Shown piece by piece: positions 55,566-64,000 of a stretch of DNA of 64,000 nt (position 1 is the stretch's first letter; every line of letters starts with the position of its first letter). The stretch is from Ignatzschineria larvae DSM 13226. GTDB taxonomy: Bacteria; Pseudomonadota; Gammaproteobacteria; Cardiobacteriales; Wohlfahrtiimonadaceae. The position numbers were made by a program, and so were the translations under genes. The DNA is taken from contig NZ_CP150637.1 of NCBI RefSeq assembly GCF_038500265.1, positions 5,001-69,000 of the forward strand, in the 5' to 3' direction. The notes beneath the pieces were generated by a model. That model did not search any database and was not told the DNA's origin. It saw only the letters and a program-made list of their open reading frames with translations.

Positions 55566-55919
55566 ATGATGGAATATCTTCCTGTAGCAGTCTTTGTAGG
55601 CTTCAGTATTGTCTTTGCAGGCATCCTCGTTGCCCTTGGTTACTTCTTATCACCAAGCCAACCTAACGCTGAAAAGCTATCTCCATATGAAAGCGGATTT
55701 GAGGCATTTGAAGATGCCCGAATGAAGTTTGATGTCCGCTTCTTTCTTGTCGCAATTCTTTTTATTGTTTTTGACTTAGAGTTAATCTTCCTCATTCCTT
55801 GGGCAACTGCTCTTAAAATGATAGGACTACCTGGTATTATGGCTGTGGTGGTTTTTCTTGTTTTATTGACGGTTGGTTTTGCGTATGAGTGGAAGAAAGG
55901 GGCACTTGAATGGGATTAG
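55566..55919 (+). CDS. nuoA: NADH-quinone oxidoreductase subunit A
   Basis: 117-residue membrane subunit of complex I with three helices. The conserved loop between helices one and two is [40 protein letters not shown] (read in parts), as in all NuoA. Start could be either of two adjacent ATG codons; GGAGG lies about 10 bases upstream of the first. First gene of the nuo operon, overlapping nuoB by 10 bases. Confidence 0.96.
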   Translation: MMEYLPVAVFVGFSIVFAGILVALGYFLSPSQPNAEKLSPYESGFEAFEDARMKFDVRFFLVAILFIVFDLELIFLIPWATALKMIGLPGIMAVVVFLVLLTVGFAYEWKKGALEWD

Positions 55920-56395
55920 AAGCTAGATTAGAAGAGGGTTTTATTACAACAACCCTCGATTCGGCAATCAACTGGGCGCGTACGGGGTCACTATGGCCGG
56001 TCACGTTTGGGCTTGCTTGTTGTGCATTGGAGATGATGCATGTTGGCGCCGCGCGATATGATTTAGACCGCTATGGTGGTGCGGTATTTAGAGCCTCTCC
56101 AAGACAGGCTGATTTAATGATTATTGCTGGAACGCTCACTAATAAAATGGCGATTCCTCTTCGTAAAGTGTACGATCAGATGCCAGAGCCAAAATGGGTG
56201 ATCTCAATGGGTTCTTGTGCAAATGGTGGGGGTTATTACCATTACTCTTACTCTGTTGTACGTGGTTCAGATCGAGTGGTGCCGGTAGATGTCTATGTGC
56301 CAGGTTGCCCACCTACTGCTGAAGCATTAATGTTCGGGATCTTACGTCTTCATGAAAAGATCAAGCGTACTAGTACCATTGCAAGATTAGGGTAG
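55910..56395 (+). CDS. nuoB: NADH-quinone oxidoreductase subunit B
   Basis: 161-residue subunit carrying the terminal 4Fe-4S cluster N2 that reduces quinone. The vicinal pair Cys-Cys is in [18 protein letters not shown], then [19 protein letters not shown] and [13 protein letters not shown] give the other two ligands. Standard length for the short form. It lies seven bases before nuoC. Confidence 0.97.
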   Translation: MGLEARLEEGFITTTLDSAINWARTGSLWPVTFGLACCALEMMHVGAARYDLDRYGGAVFRASPRQADLMIIAGTLTNKMAIPLRKVYDQMPEPKWVISMGSCANGGGYYHYSYSVVRGSDRVVPVDVYVPGCPPTAEALMFGILRLHEKIKRTSTIARLG

Positions 56396-56402
56396 GTGAG
56401 AA

Positions 56403-57101
56403 ATGGCAAAATTTATTAGAAATCCCGAAGAGTTGTTAGAGACGTTAGCAACGATTCTTGGAGATAAAATTCTCAAGTCAGTGCTACATGTCGGCGAAGT
56501 AACCATTACGATCGCCCCTGATACGGTTCATTCTGTGATGGAAACACTTCGTCACCATGATGAACTCAAGTTTGAGCAGATGACAGATATTACCGGCGTT
56601 GATTATGCCGCTTATGGTCTTACTGAATGGGATGTGGAAGCCTCTAATCATGGTTTTAGCCGAGGAACAACACCTCAGGCTGTGGGAAGAGCCGGGACAC
56701 AATTAGAGAAAACGGCACATAAAAAATCAATGACAGAGCGCTTTGCGGTTGTCTATCATCTATTGTCGTTGACTCATAATGCGCGTTTACGTGTAAAGAC
56801 CTATCTTGATGGCGAGCAGAATAATACGATTCCGATGGTGGATTCCGTATCGGATATTTGGGCAGGCGCAAACTGGTTCGAGCGGGAAACTTTCGATATG
56901 TTCGGAATTGCTTTTAAAAACCACCCAGATTTACGTCGTATTCTCTCCGATTATGGCTTTATTGGTCATCCACTACGCAAAGATTTCCCACTAACCGGAA
57001 ATGTAGAGGTGATCTATGATGAAGAGCTTCGTCGAGTGGTATATCAACCTGTTTCGATTGAATCGCGCGTCAATATTCCTCGAATGATTCGTAAGGGGTA
57101 G
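56403..57101 (+). CDS. nuoC: NADH-quinone oxidoreductase subunit C
   Basis: 232-residue peripheral-arm subunit, encoded separately from nuoD unlike the fused gene of E. coli. The core [44 protein letters not shown] and [15 protein letters not shown] blocks are present. A stretch of about 40 residues (about 65-110, [17 protein letters not shown]..) between the [12 protein letters not shown] and [10 protein letters not shown] blocks is longer than in many homologues. Spacing to nuoD is seven bases. Confidence 0.96.
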   Translation: MAKFIRNPEELLETLATILGDKILKSVLHVGEVTITIAPDTVHSVMETLRHHDELKFEQMTDITGVDYAAYGLTEWDVEASNHGFSRGTTPQAVGRAGTQLEKTAHKKSMTERFAVVYHLLSLTHNARLRVKTYLDGEQNNTIPMVDSVSDIWAGANWFERETFDMFGIAFKNHPDLRRILSDYGFIGHPLRKDFPLTGNVEVIYDEELRRVVYQPVSIESRVNIPRMIRKG

Positions 57102-57108
57102 GAGAGTT

Positions 57109-58368
57109 ATGACAACAAATATTGAAAACTATACGATTAACTTCGGACCACAGCATCCGGCAGCACATGGTGTAATGCGTCTGATTTTAGAGCTCCGCGG
57201 GGAAACCGTTGAACGTGCTGATGTGCATGTGGGTTTACTTCATCGTGGTACTGAAAAGTTAATGGAAGCAAAACCTTACACTCAGTCTATTGGTTACTTA
57301 GATCGATTAGATTACTGTTCATGCCTCAATAATGAGCATGCATTTGTGTTAGCAGTTGAGAAGTTACTCGGTATTGAAGTGCCGATTCGTGCGCAATATA
57401 TCCGTGTATTAATGGATGAGGCAACACGTATTATGAATCACTTGATGTGGTTAGGAGCACATGGTCATGACTTAGGTGCGATGGCGATGCTCCTCTACTG
57501 TTTCCGTGATCGTGAAGAACTTTACGATGCACAAGAAGCAATTACCGGGGCGCGTATTCACCCATTTTACTATCGTGTAGGCGGGGTTGCGAAAGATCTA
57601 CCGAATCAGATGCCTAAATATGAGCCAAGCAAGTTCAGATCGAAAAAGAAACTAGAGCGTATTAATGCTGCGCGTCAAGGCGACGTGTTAGATTTCTTAG
57701 AGGATTTCTGTGATCGTTTTGTGAATCAAAATATGAAAGAGTATCGAGATCTTCTTGTGGGTAACCGTATCTGGAAAGGGCGTGTTGTAGGCATCGGTGT
57801 TGTCTCTGCAGAGCGGGCAATTGAACTTGGTTTTACAGGGCCTATGCTTCGTGGTTCAGGTGTTGCTTGGGATCTACGTAAGACACAACCCTATTCTGTA
57901 TATGATCAACTTGATTTTGAAGTGCCTGTTGGCGTCAATGGTGATTGTTATGATCGCTTCTTAGTTCGTTTAGAAGAGATGGTGCAGTCGGCACATATCA
58001 TGAAGCAATGCATTGCTTGGCTTCGTGAGAATAAAGGGCCTGTAATGGCGGAAGATAGCCGCGTAACAATCCCCCAAAGACGAGATGTTAAAGAGGGAAT
58101 GGAATCCTTGATTCAGCAATTTAAAGTCTTTACCGAGGGTTTTTGTGTGCCTGAAGGGGAGGCCTATGCTGCAGTTGAGCATCCTAAAGGGGAATTTGGA
58201 GTGTATCTTGTTTCAGATGGTGCGAATAAACCTTATCGCGTTAAGTTAAGAGCACCTGGATTCTCTCATATTTCAGCCACCGAAGAGATGGCACATCGTC
58301 ATATGTTATCCGACTTGGTTGCAATTATCGGGACACAAGATTTAGTGTTTGGAGATATCGACCGCTAA
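57109..58368 (+). CDS. nuoD: NADH-quinone oxidoreductase subunit D
   Basis: 419-residue 49-kDa-type subunit that forms the quinone-binding pocket with NuoB. It begins [22 protein letters not shown] with the conserved HPAAHG loop; [16 protein letters not shown] and [20 protein letters not shown] follow, and the C-terminus is [18 protein letters not shown]. Full length. Confidence 0.97.
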   Translation: MTTNIENYTINFGPQHPAAHGVMRLILELRGETVERADVHVGLLHRGTEKLMEAKPYTQSIGYLDRLDYCSCLNNEHAFVLAVEKLLGIEVPIRAQYIRVLMDEATRIMNHLMWLGAHGHDLGAMAMLLYCFRDREELYDAQEAITGARIHPFYYRVGGVAKDLPNQMPKYEPSKFRSKKKLERINAARQGDVLDFLEDFCDRFVNQNMKEYRDLLVGNRIWKGRVVGIGVVSAERAIELGFTGPMLRGSGVAWDLRKTQPYSVYDQLDFEVPVGVNGDCYDRFLVRLEEMVQSAHIMKQCIAWLRENKGPVMAEDSRVTIPQRRDVKEGMESLIQQFKVFTEGFCVPEGEAYAAVEHPKGEFGVYLVSDGANKPYRVKLRAPGFSHISATEEMAHRHMLSDLVAIIGTQDLVFGDIDR

Positions 58369-58398
58369 TTTTACGAACGACAGAAAAGAGTAGCGAAA

Positions 58399-58920
58399 AT
58401 GAAAAATAAAGAGAGCATTTTAAGTAGCCATGCGAGAGCAGAGATTGATCGCTGGCTAGCACGCTTCCCAGAAGATCGGAAGCAGTCTGCATTGCTTGCT
58501 GCACTACGTGAAGTTCAGCATGAAAATGGCGGTTATTTAACGACAGAATTGATGGATGCCATCGCTGATTACCTTGAATTACCCCCGATTGCGGTGTATG
58601 AGGTAGCCTCGTTCTATTCCAATTTTGAATTGAAACCCTGTGGTAAGAATGCCCTTCTTATCTGTACTAATATCTCCTGTATGCTTCGTGGTGCAGAAGA
58701 GATCTTAGCGCACGTGGAAAATCGTTTGGGTATCAAGGCCGGGGAGTCGACTCCTGACGGTCTTTTTTCGTTGAAGAAAGAGGATGAATGCCTTGCTGCA
58801 TGTACAGCAGCGCCAGCGGCTTTAATCAATCACGAGTATCATGAGAATTTAACGATTGAGAAGATTGATGAAATTCTAGATCGTATCGAATCAAGCGCAG
58901 ATAAGAAAGAGGCAAACTAA
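58399..58920 (+). CDS. nuoE: NADH-quinone oxidoreductase subunit E
   Basis: 173-residue 24-kDa-type subunit of the NADH-oxidising module, carrying the 2Fe-2S cluster N1a. A helical N-terminus contains QHENGGYLT, and the cluster ligands are [11 protein letters not shown] (C-x4-C) and [10 protein letters not shown] (C-x3-C). It overlaps nuoF by one base (TAATGG). Confidence 0.95.
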   Translation: MKNKESILSSHARAEIDRWLARFPEDRKQSALLAALREVQHENGGYLTTELMDAIADYLELPPIAVYEVASFYSNFELKPCGKNALLICTNISCMLRGAEEILAHVENRLGIKAGESTPDGLFSLKKEDECLAACTAAPAALINHEYHENLTIEKIDEILDRIESSADKKEAN

Positions 58921-60206
58921 TGGTTAGAAATGAAGTTTGTTATTTTACTCTCGGACGCGATAAGCCATGGTCGATTGAGACCTATATGAGCTTAGGTGGC
59001 TATGATGGGTGGAAGAAAATATTAAGAGGCGAACTCTCGAAAGAGGAAGTGATCGAGATGGTGAAAGCTTCAGAACTTCGTGGCCGTGGGGGCGCAGGCT
59101 TCCCAACGGGTGTGAAGTGGAGTTTTATGCCGAAGAACACAGATGGAAGTAGTTACCTGGTTTGTAACTCAGATGAATCTGAACCGGGGACTTGTAAGGA
59201 TAGGGATATCCTTCGTTATAATCCTCATGCTCTTGTTGAGGGTATGGCGATTGCGGCTTATGCAATCGGTGCAAAAGTCGGCTACAACTACATGCGTGGT
59301 GAGTTTAGTGAAGAGCCATTTAAGCGCTTTGAAGCTGCCGTGCAAGAAGCACGTGATGCAGGACTTTTAGGTGAGAATATTCAAGGTACGGGTATTTCTG
59401 TTGAGTTATACGGTGCGCTCGGTGCAGGTGCTTATATCTGTGGTGAAGAGACGGCATTACTTGAATCTTTAGAAGGCAAGAAAGGTCAGCCACGTTTTAA
59501 ACCACCATTCCCTGCAGCAGTTGGTTTATATGGTAAGCCCACAACGATCAATAACTGTGAGTCACTCTCATCAGTGGGCCGCATTATTCGTAATGGTCCT
59601 GAGTGGTTTAAAGATCATGGGATTCCCGGTGCGGGCGGTCAGAAGATCTTCTCTATCTCAGGTCATGTCGCAAAGCCTGGGAACTATGAGATTCCGATGG
59701 GAACACCTTTCAAAGATCTATTAAAGTTAGCCGGTGGTATCTGGCAAGGTCGCAAAATTAAAGCGGTTATTCCGGGGGGATCCTCCGTTCCTGTCGTTCC
59801 GGGTCATATCATGATGAAAACGAACATGGATTATGATTCTATTGCGAAAAAAGCAGGATCAATGATGGGTTCAGGTGCTGTCATCGTCATGGATGAAACA
59901 ACAGATATGGTGAAAGTATTAAAGACCCTTGCAAGCTTCTATTTTAGTGAGTCTTGTGGTCAATGTACGCCATGCCGTGAAGGTACAGGTTGGCTCTATC
60001 GTGTGGTTGAACGTATTTTAGAGGGGCAAGGTCGTCCTGAAGATCTCGATAAACTGCTTCATGTCGCCAATAATATCGGTGGACGCACAATCTGTGCTTT
60101 AGGTGATGCGGCTGCAACGCCTATTTTAAGCTTTATTAAACATTTCCCAGAAGAGTTCAAATTCTATATTGAACATGGGAGAAGTATGATTGAGGGAGCC
60201 CAATAA
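58920..60206 (+). CDS. nuoF: NADH-quinone oxidoreductase subunit F
   Basis: 428-residue 51-kDa-type subunit that binds NADH and FMN and carries 4Fe-4S cluster N3. FMN/NADH loop [20 protein letters not shown], then [45 protein letters not shown] (read in parts) and the cluster motif [15 protein letters not shown] with a later Cys in [15 protein letters not shown]. Overlaps nuoG by one base. Confidence 0.97.
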   Translation: MVRNEVCYFTLGRDKPWSIETYMSLGGYDGWKKILRGELSKEEVIEMVKASELRGRGGAGFPTGVKWSFMPKNTDGSSYLVCNSDESEPGTCKDRDILRYNPHALVEGMAIAAYAIGAKVGYNYMRGEFSEEPFKRFEAAVQEARDAGLLGENIQGTGISVELYGALGAGAYICGEETALLESLEGKKGQPRFKPPFPAAVGLYGKPTTINNCESLSSVGRIIRNGPEWFKDHGIPGAGGQKIFSISGHVAKPGNYEIPMGTPFKDLLKLAGGIWQGRKIKAVIPGGSSVPVVPGHIMMKTNMDYDSIAKKAGSMMGSGAVIVMDETTDMVKVLKTLASFYFSESCGQCTPCREGTGWLYRVVERILEGQGRPEDLDKLLHVANNIGGRTICALGDAAATPILSFIKHFPEEFKFYIEHGRSMIEGAQ

Positions 60207-62536
60207 TGAGTAATGAAAAAATATTTACCGTAAATATTGACGGTAAGGAATTTCAAGCACCTGCGGGCACAATGTTAATCGAGGTTGCGGATCGGGAAGG
60301 AATTACCATTCCTCGTTTTTGCTACCATGATAAGTTATCGATTGCCGCAAGTTGCCGGATGTGTTTAGTCGATGTTGAGCGGATGCCAAAGCCGGCACCT
60401 GCTTGTGCAACGCCGATTATGGATGGCATGATTGTTCGTACAAGAAGTGAAAAAGCACGAGCAGCCCAAAAAGCCATTATGGAATTCTTGTTAATTAATC
60501 ACCCACTTGATTGTCCGATTTGTGATCAAGGTGGTGAGTGTGAATTACAAGATTTTTCGGCTGAATATGGGCAAAATCACTCAATCTATACTGAAGAGAA
60601 ACGTCATTTCCCGAAAAGCGATATTGGTCCACTCGTTGAGACCTTTATGAATCGTTGTATTCAATGTACTCGTTGTGTACGCTATGGAGATGAGATTGCC
60701 GGAATGCGTGAGCTTGGTGGATTAGATCGTGGGGATCGTTTAGAAATCTCCACCTATATTCAGCATGCGCTTGCTTCAGAGGTTTCAGCCAATATTATCG
60801 ATATCTGCCCAGTAGGTGCCTTAACTGCCAAACTTTCAAAATATGGGGCTCGGCCTTGGGAATATATGAACCATGATTCAATTTCGATTCATGATGGTGT
60901 CGGTACAAATACTGAAATTCATACATTACGTGGCAAAGTAGCAAGGGTTGTCTCTCGTCGTAATGATGAGATTAATGAACCTTGGATTGCTGACCGTGAT
61001 CGTTTTAGTTATGAAGCACTCTTTAGTGCAGATCGTGCCCATTTCCCATTGATTGATAATGGTCAAGGCGTGCTAGAACAAGCGAATTGGGCGGATGCGC
61101 TTAAAGCAACAAAGCTGGTCATTGAAGGGGCAATTCAAAAATATGGCGTAGATCAAGTAGGGATTTTTGTTTCACCGCTTGCATCTGTAGAAGAGCTTCA
61201 GCTAGTGAGCGAATTAAAAGTAGGCCTGAATCTTAAAAATGTTGATTACCGTTTGAAACAACGGGATTTCAGCGGGGAGAAGAGTGAGCCTACATTCCGT
61301 TCATTAGGGCTTAAACTGACAGAGATTAATCGGCTTGATTCTGTCTTCTTAGTAGGAGCCGATCCTCGTATGGAAGTGCCTGTTTTAGCTATTCGTTTAA
61401 GAGATGCGGTTAAAAAGGGTGCGAAAGTCTCTCGCCTTGGCACTTATGATGCGGATCAATTACATTCAATGCATGCTTCAATAATTGCCCACCCATTTGA
61501 TTGGGTCGGTACTTTAATGGCAGTCGTAAAACGGGTTGCTACAGCAAAAGGGCAACCACTTGCTTTAGAATTTGCAAAGATTAATGCGGATACAGCGGTG
61601 GATAATGCCTTAGTTGAACGTGTTGCAGATCAGTTATTAGAGGGTGAGCGTGAATGGATTGTTCTAGGGGATGAGGCGATTAGCCATCCACAGTTTGCAA
61701 CGATTCGCGCATTAAGTGTTGAATTAGCACGTTTAACGGGTGCAAGCTTCGGTTACTTCACTGCGGGAGCGAATAGCTCTGGTGCTGCGCTCACACAGAT
61801 TACAACTGAGGGTTTCAATACGGCATCAATGCTTACAAAACCGCTAAAAGCATATATTTTAGTGGGTGCAATCGATCCGGAATATGATTTTGCAGAGACT
61901 GGTCAAGTATTTAATGCACTTAAAGCAGCGGAAGCCGTCGTTGCGGTTACACCTTTTGTGAGTGAAGCGCTTAAATCTCTTGCAAATATCATTCTACCTG
62001 CGGCAGCTTGGGCAGAGAGCTCAGGCAGTTTCGTGAGCTTAGAAGGGCGCTTACAATCATTGCAGGCAGCGAGTATGCCACAAGGGGAAGCGCGTCCCCT
62101 TTGGAAGATTCTTCGTGTTTTAGGCAATCAATTTGAATTACCAGGCTTTGGTTATATCAGTTCTGAAGAGGTATTAGCCAAATGGCGTTTGATGCATGAG
62201 GCACAATTGGCAGAGCAAAATAATATAAGTGAAGTGTTCACTTTTGATTATCAAGCGATGCCTAAATCAGGCTTGATAGCGATCCCAACAACATCTCTCT
62301 ATTCGACTGATGCTTACGTTCGTCGTGGTGAAGCATTACAAAAGACGCCTCTTGCAAGTCGTGCGCGGATTGCATTTAACAATAGTAACGATGAAGCGAC
62401 TGTCATGGCGATTTTAAATCAAGAGAGCCGTTTCACTTCAAGAGTATCAGCAAAAGTAGCGCCTGGTTGTGTTCGAATCCCGACAGAATATGCGGGGCAA
62501 ACACCATTTTATCAATTTATCAAGGGGGCAAATTAG
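60206..62536 (+). CDS. nuoG: NADH-quinone oxidoreductase subunit G
   Basis: 776-residue 75-kDa-type subunit (E. coli 908). N-terminal clusters are present: N1b FCYHDKLSIAASCRMCLVDV with a later ACATP; N5 HPLDCPICDQGGECELQD with His ligand; N4 NRCIQCTRCVRYGDE with DICPVGALT. The region after that lacks the extra Cys-x2-Cys-x3-Cys set that holds cluster N7 in E. coli and Thermus, so the chain is the N7-less type. The molybdopterin-like C-terminal domain is shortened and presumably inactive. Confidence 0.96.
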   Translation: MSNEKIFTVNIDGKEFQAPAGTMLIEVADREGITIPRFCYHDKLSIAASCRMCLVDVERMPKPAPACATPIMDGMIVRTRSEKARAAQKAIMEFLLINHPLDCPICDQGGECELQDFSAEYGQNHSIYTEEKRHFPKSDIGPLVETFMNRCIQCTRCVRYGDEIAGMRELGGLDRGDRLEISTYIQHALASEVSANIIDICPVGALTAKLSKYGARPWEYMNHDSISIHDGVGTNTEIHTLRGKVARVVSRRNDEINEPWIADRDRFSYEALFSADRAHFPLIDNGQGVLEQANWADALKATKLVIEGAIQKYGVDQVGIFVSPLASVEELQLVSELKVGLNLKNVDYRLKQRDFSGEKSEPTFRSLGLKLTEINRLDSVFLVGADPRMEVPVLAIRLRDAVKKGAKVSRLGTYDADQLHSMHASIIAHPFDWVGTLMAVVKRVATAKGQPLALEFAKINADTAVDNALVERVADQLLEGEREWIVLGDEAISHPQFATIRALSVELARLTGASFGYFTAGANSSGAALTQITTEGFNTASMLTKPLKAYILVGAIDPEYDFAETGQVFNALKAAEAVVAVTPFVSEALKSLANIILPAAAWAESSGSFVSLEGRLQSLQAASMPQGEARPLWKILRVLGNQFELPGFGYISSEEVLAKWRLMHEAQLAEQNNISEVFTFDYQAMPKSGLIAIPTTSLYSTDAYVRRGEALQKTPLASRARIAFNNSNDEATVMAILNQESRFTSRVSAKVAPGCVRIPTEYAGQTPFYQFIKGAN

Positions 62537-63589
62537 ATGGATATCATCATGGCGATTATTCATTATCCGCTTGTTTGGGCTCTACTTAAAACATTGGCAA
62601 TTTTCTTACCGATCGTTTTATCTGTAGCGTACTTAACATTTGCAGAACGTAAAATTCTGGGATATATGCATATCCGTTTAGGGCCAAATCGTGTAGGACC
62701 TAAAGGTTTGTTACAACCCTTTGCTGACTTAATGAAGATGATCTTCAAAGAATGGATTATTCCTTCAGCTGCGAATAAGGCGATGTTCCTAATCGCCCCA
62801 TTTGTAGCTGTAACAACTGCTTTTGCAGTATGGGCAGTGATTCCTTTTCAAGATAATTGGATCAGCTCATCAATGGATTCAGGGATTCTTTTTATCCTTG
62901 CGATGACCTCTTTAGGGGTCTATTCATCATTGATTGGTGGTTGGGGGTCAAACTCTAAATTTGCCATGTTTGGAGCAATCCGAAGTGCCGCACAAGTGGT
63001 CTCTTATGAGCTTGCGATTGGTTTTGCGCTGATTACCGTTGTGATGATTTCAGGGAGCCTTAATCTCTCTGAAATTGTGAAGTCACAATCAGGTAGCTTA
63101 GGGTTAGTCAACTGGTACTTTATCCCACTATTACCGATGGCGGTGATCTATTTTATTGCAGGTCTTGCAGAGTTAAATCGTGCGCCATTTGAAGTGACAG
63201 AAGGGGAATCAGAGATTGTTGCAGGTTACTTTACTGAGTATTCAGGAACGGGCTTCGTAACATTCTACCTTGCGGAATACACCAATATGATCTTAATGTC
63301 GGCATTGATGAGCTTGCTCTTCTTTGGTGGCTGGCTTGCTCCGCTCTCAGGTGTTGAAGCGATTGAGAATATTCCTGTCATTTCATTCTTGGCTCAAGAT
63401 AGTCTTTTCTGGATGATTTTGAAGATGGCATTCTTCCTCTTCTCAATGGTTTGGGTTCGCGCAACATTCCCGGGTTATCGTTATGACCAGATTATGCGGT
63501 TAGGTTGGAAATTCTTTATTCCGATTGCACTTGTATGGATCGCGGTAGTACTCGTGATGTATGGCATCGGTTTAAAACCATGGTTTTAA
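62537..63589 (+). CDS. nuoH: NADH-quinone oxidoreductase subunit H
   Basis: 350-residue membrane subunit that links the peripheral arm to the proton-pumping arm, with about eight helices. Conserved loops: [40 protein letters not shown] (read in parts), [27 protein letters not shown], and [20 protein letters not shown]. It starts on the base after the nuoG stop. Confidence 0.97.
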   Translation: MDIIMAIIHYPLVWALLKTLAIFLPIVLSVAYLTFAERKILGYMHIRLGPNRVGPKGLLQPFADLMKMIFKEWIIPSAANKAMFLIAPFVAVTTAFAVWAVIPFQDNWISSSMDSGILFILAMTSLGVYSSLIGGWGSNSKFAMFGAIRSAAQVVSYELAIGFALITVVMISGSLNLSEIVKSQSGSLGLVNWYFIPLLPMAVIYFIAGLAELNRAPFEVTEGESEIVAGYFTEYSGTGFVTFYLAEYTNMILMSALMSLLFFGGWLAPLSGVEAIENIPVISFLAQDSLFWMILKMAFFLFSMVWVRATFPGYRYDQIMRLGWKFFIPIALVWIAVVLVMYGIGLKPWF

Positions 63590-63610
63590 GAAATAGGGTA
63601 GGACTAATCA

Positions 63611-64000
63611 ATGTTTAAATATTTAAAATCATTTTACGAAACGTTTACGCTCAGAGAGTTGCGTAAAGGTTTAGGAATTACCTTTCGTTATTTCTTTAGA
63701 CCGAAATTTACGATCGAGTATCCGTTTGAAAAAACACCACAATCGAATCGTTTTCGTGGGTTACATGCACTACGCCGTTATCCTAATGGAGAAGAGCGCT
63801 GTATTGGTTGTAAATTGTGTGAAGCAGTTTGTCCTGCATTAGCAATTACCATTGATACAGAAGAGCGTGGCGATGGCACCCGTCGAACAACACGTTACGA
63901 TATTGACCTTTTTAAATGTATCTTCTGTGGTCTATGTGAGCAGGCCTGTCCTGTAGATTCAATCGTGTTGACCCGCGTATTTGAATATCACATGGAAGAG
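63611..64000 (+). CDS. nuoI: NADH-quinone oxidoreductase subunit I (5' part, cut by window end)
   Basis: First 130 codons are present. The subunit binds two 4Fe-4S clusters (N6a, N6b): Cys64, 67, 70 and 74 in [19 protein letters not shown], and Cys103, 106, 109 and 113 in [18 protein letters not shown]. The N-terminus [17 protein letters not shown] and [16 protein letters not shown] match the family. It starts 21 bases after nuoH. The C-terminal part, about 30 residues, lies outside. Confidence 0.95.
   Translation, partial: MFKYLKSFYETFTLRELRKGLGITFRYFFRPKFTIEYPFEKTPQSNRFRGLHALRRYPNGEERCIGCKLCEAVCPALAITIDTEERGDGTRRTTRYDIDLFKCIFCGLCEQACPVDSIVLTRVFEYHMEE

Overview
The window is a chromosomal segment of an AT-rich gammaproteobacterium outside the enterics. 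Evidence is a typical Gram-negative core set (ErpA, PolA, EttA, TsaB, ProS, a three-subunit proton-translocating transhydrogenase, the Ccm cytochrome c maturation system, and complex I with separate nuoC and nuoD), an RND efflux pump, a predicted lipid A Kdo hydroxylase and Opa-like outer membrane barrels. The gene content and style recall the Cardiobacteriales (Ignatzschineria/Wohlfahrtiimonas type), but that placement is an inference from memory and was not tested. No prophage, plasmid gene, CRISPR array, tRNA or transposase gene was recognised.

Layout. 1-1155: the 3' end of an rRNA operon (23S from the macrolide-binding loop onward, 5S, terminator). 1.5-5 kb: ftsB (minus), then prfA and a CpdB-like phosphoesterase (plus). 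5-9 kb (minus): a slipin/NfeD pair followed by the DUF2868 and DUF3482 (GTPase) genes, then erpA and aspS upstream. 11.7-12.6 kb: a long gene-free gap with four successive hairpins. 12.6-16.4 kb: a TSUP exporter and polA. 16.7-19.5 kb (minus): pntAA-pntAB-pntB. 19.9-27.2 kb: one ccm operon in the order C-D-E-F-G-H-I-A-B. 27.6-32.8 kb: a MarR regulator with an operator-like palindrome over its promoter, and an AcrA/AcrB-type pump. 33-35.5 kb: uspA and prfC. 35.8-38.2 kb: three tandem outer membrane barrel paralogues. 38.5-40.7 kb: murQ-anmK. 40.9-50.8 kb: kdoO, a LysE exporter, a YehR-like lipoprotein, a stand-alone MnmC oxidoreductase, an orphan PhnD-like binding protein, an MBL hydrolase, a SafE-like membrane protein with a His/Met-rich tail, ettA and a small zinc-finger gene. 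51-55.4 kb: tsaB, proS and an M20 amidohydrolase. 55.6-64 kb: nuoABCDEFGH and the 5' part of nuoI, running off the window end.

How the genes work together. nuo, pnt, ccm and erpA (Fe-S supply) form a respiratory and redox theme. murQ-anmK is the last part of anhydro-MurNAc recycling. kdoO, the three barrels, the RND pump and the lipoprotein concern the envelope.

The most interesting new signal is a family of six short non-coding elements of about 127-200 bp with terminal inverted repeats (TAGTAAATTTGGTTTAAG and variants), mostly flanked by TA dinucleotides, which look like MITEs. Every convergent intergenic gap longer than about 100 bp in this window holds exactly one; the sixth lies between two minus-strand genes. 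Other leads are the slipin/NfeD/GTPase gene cluster, a CpdB homologue that cannot have a signal peptide, and the structured intergenic region near 12 kb.
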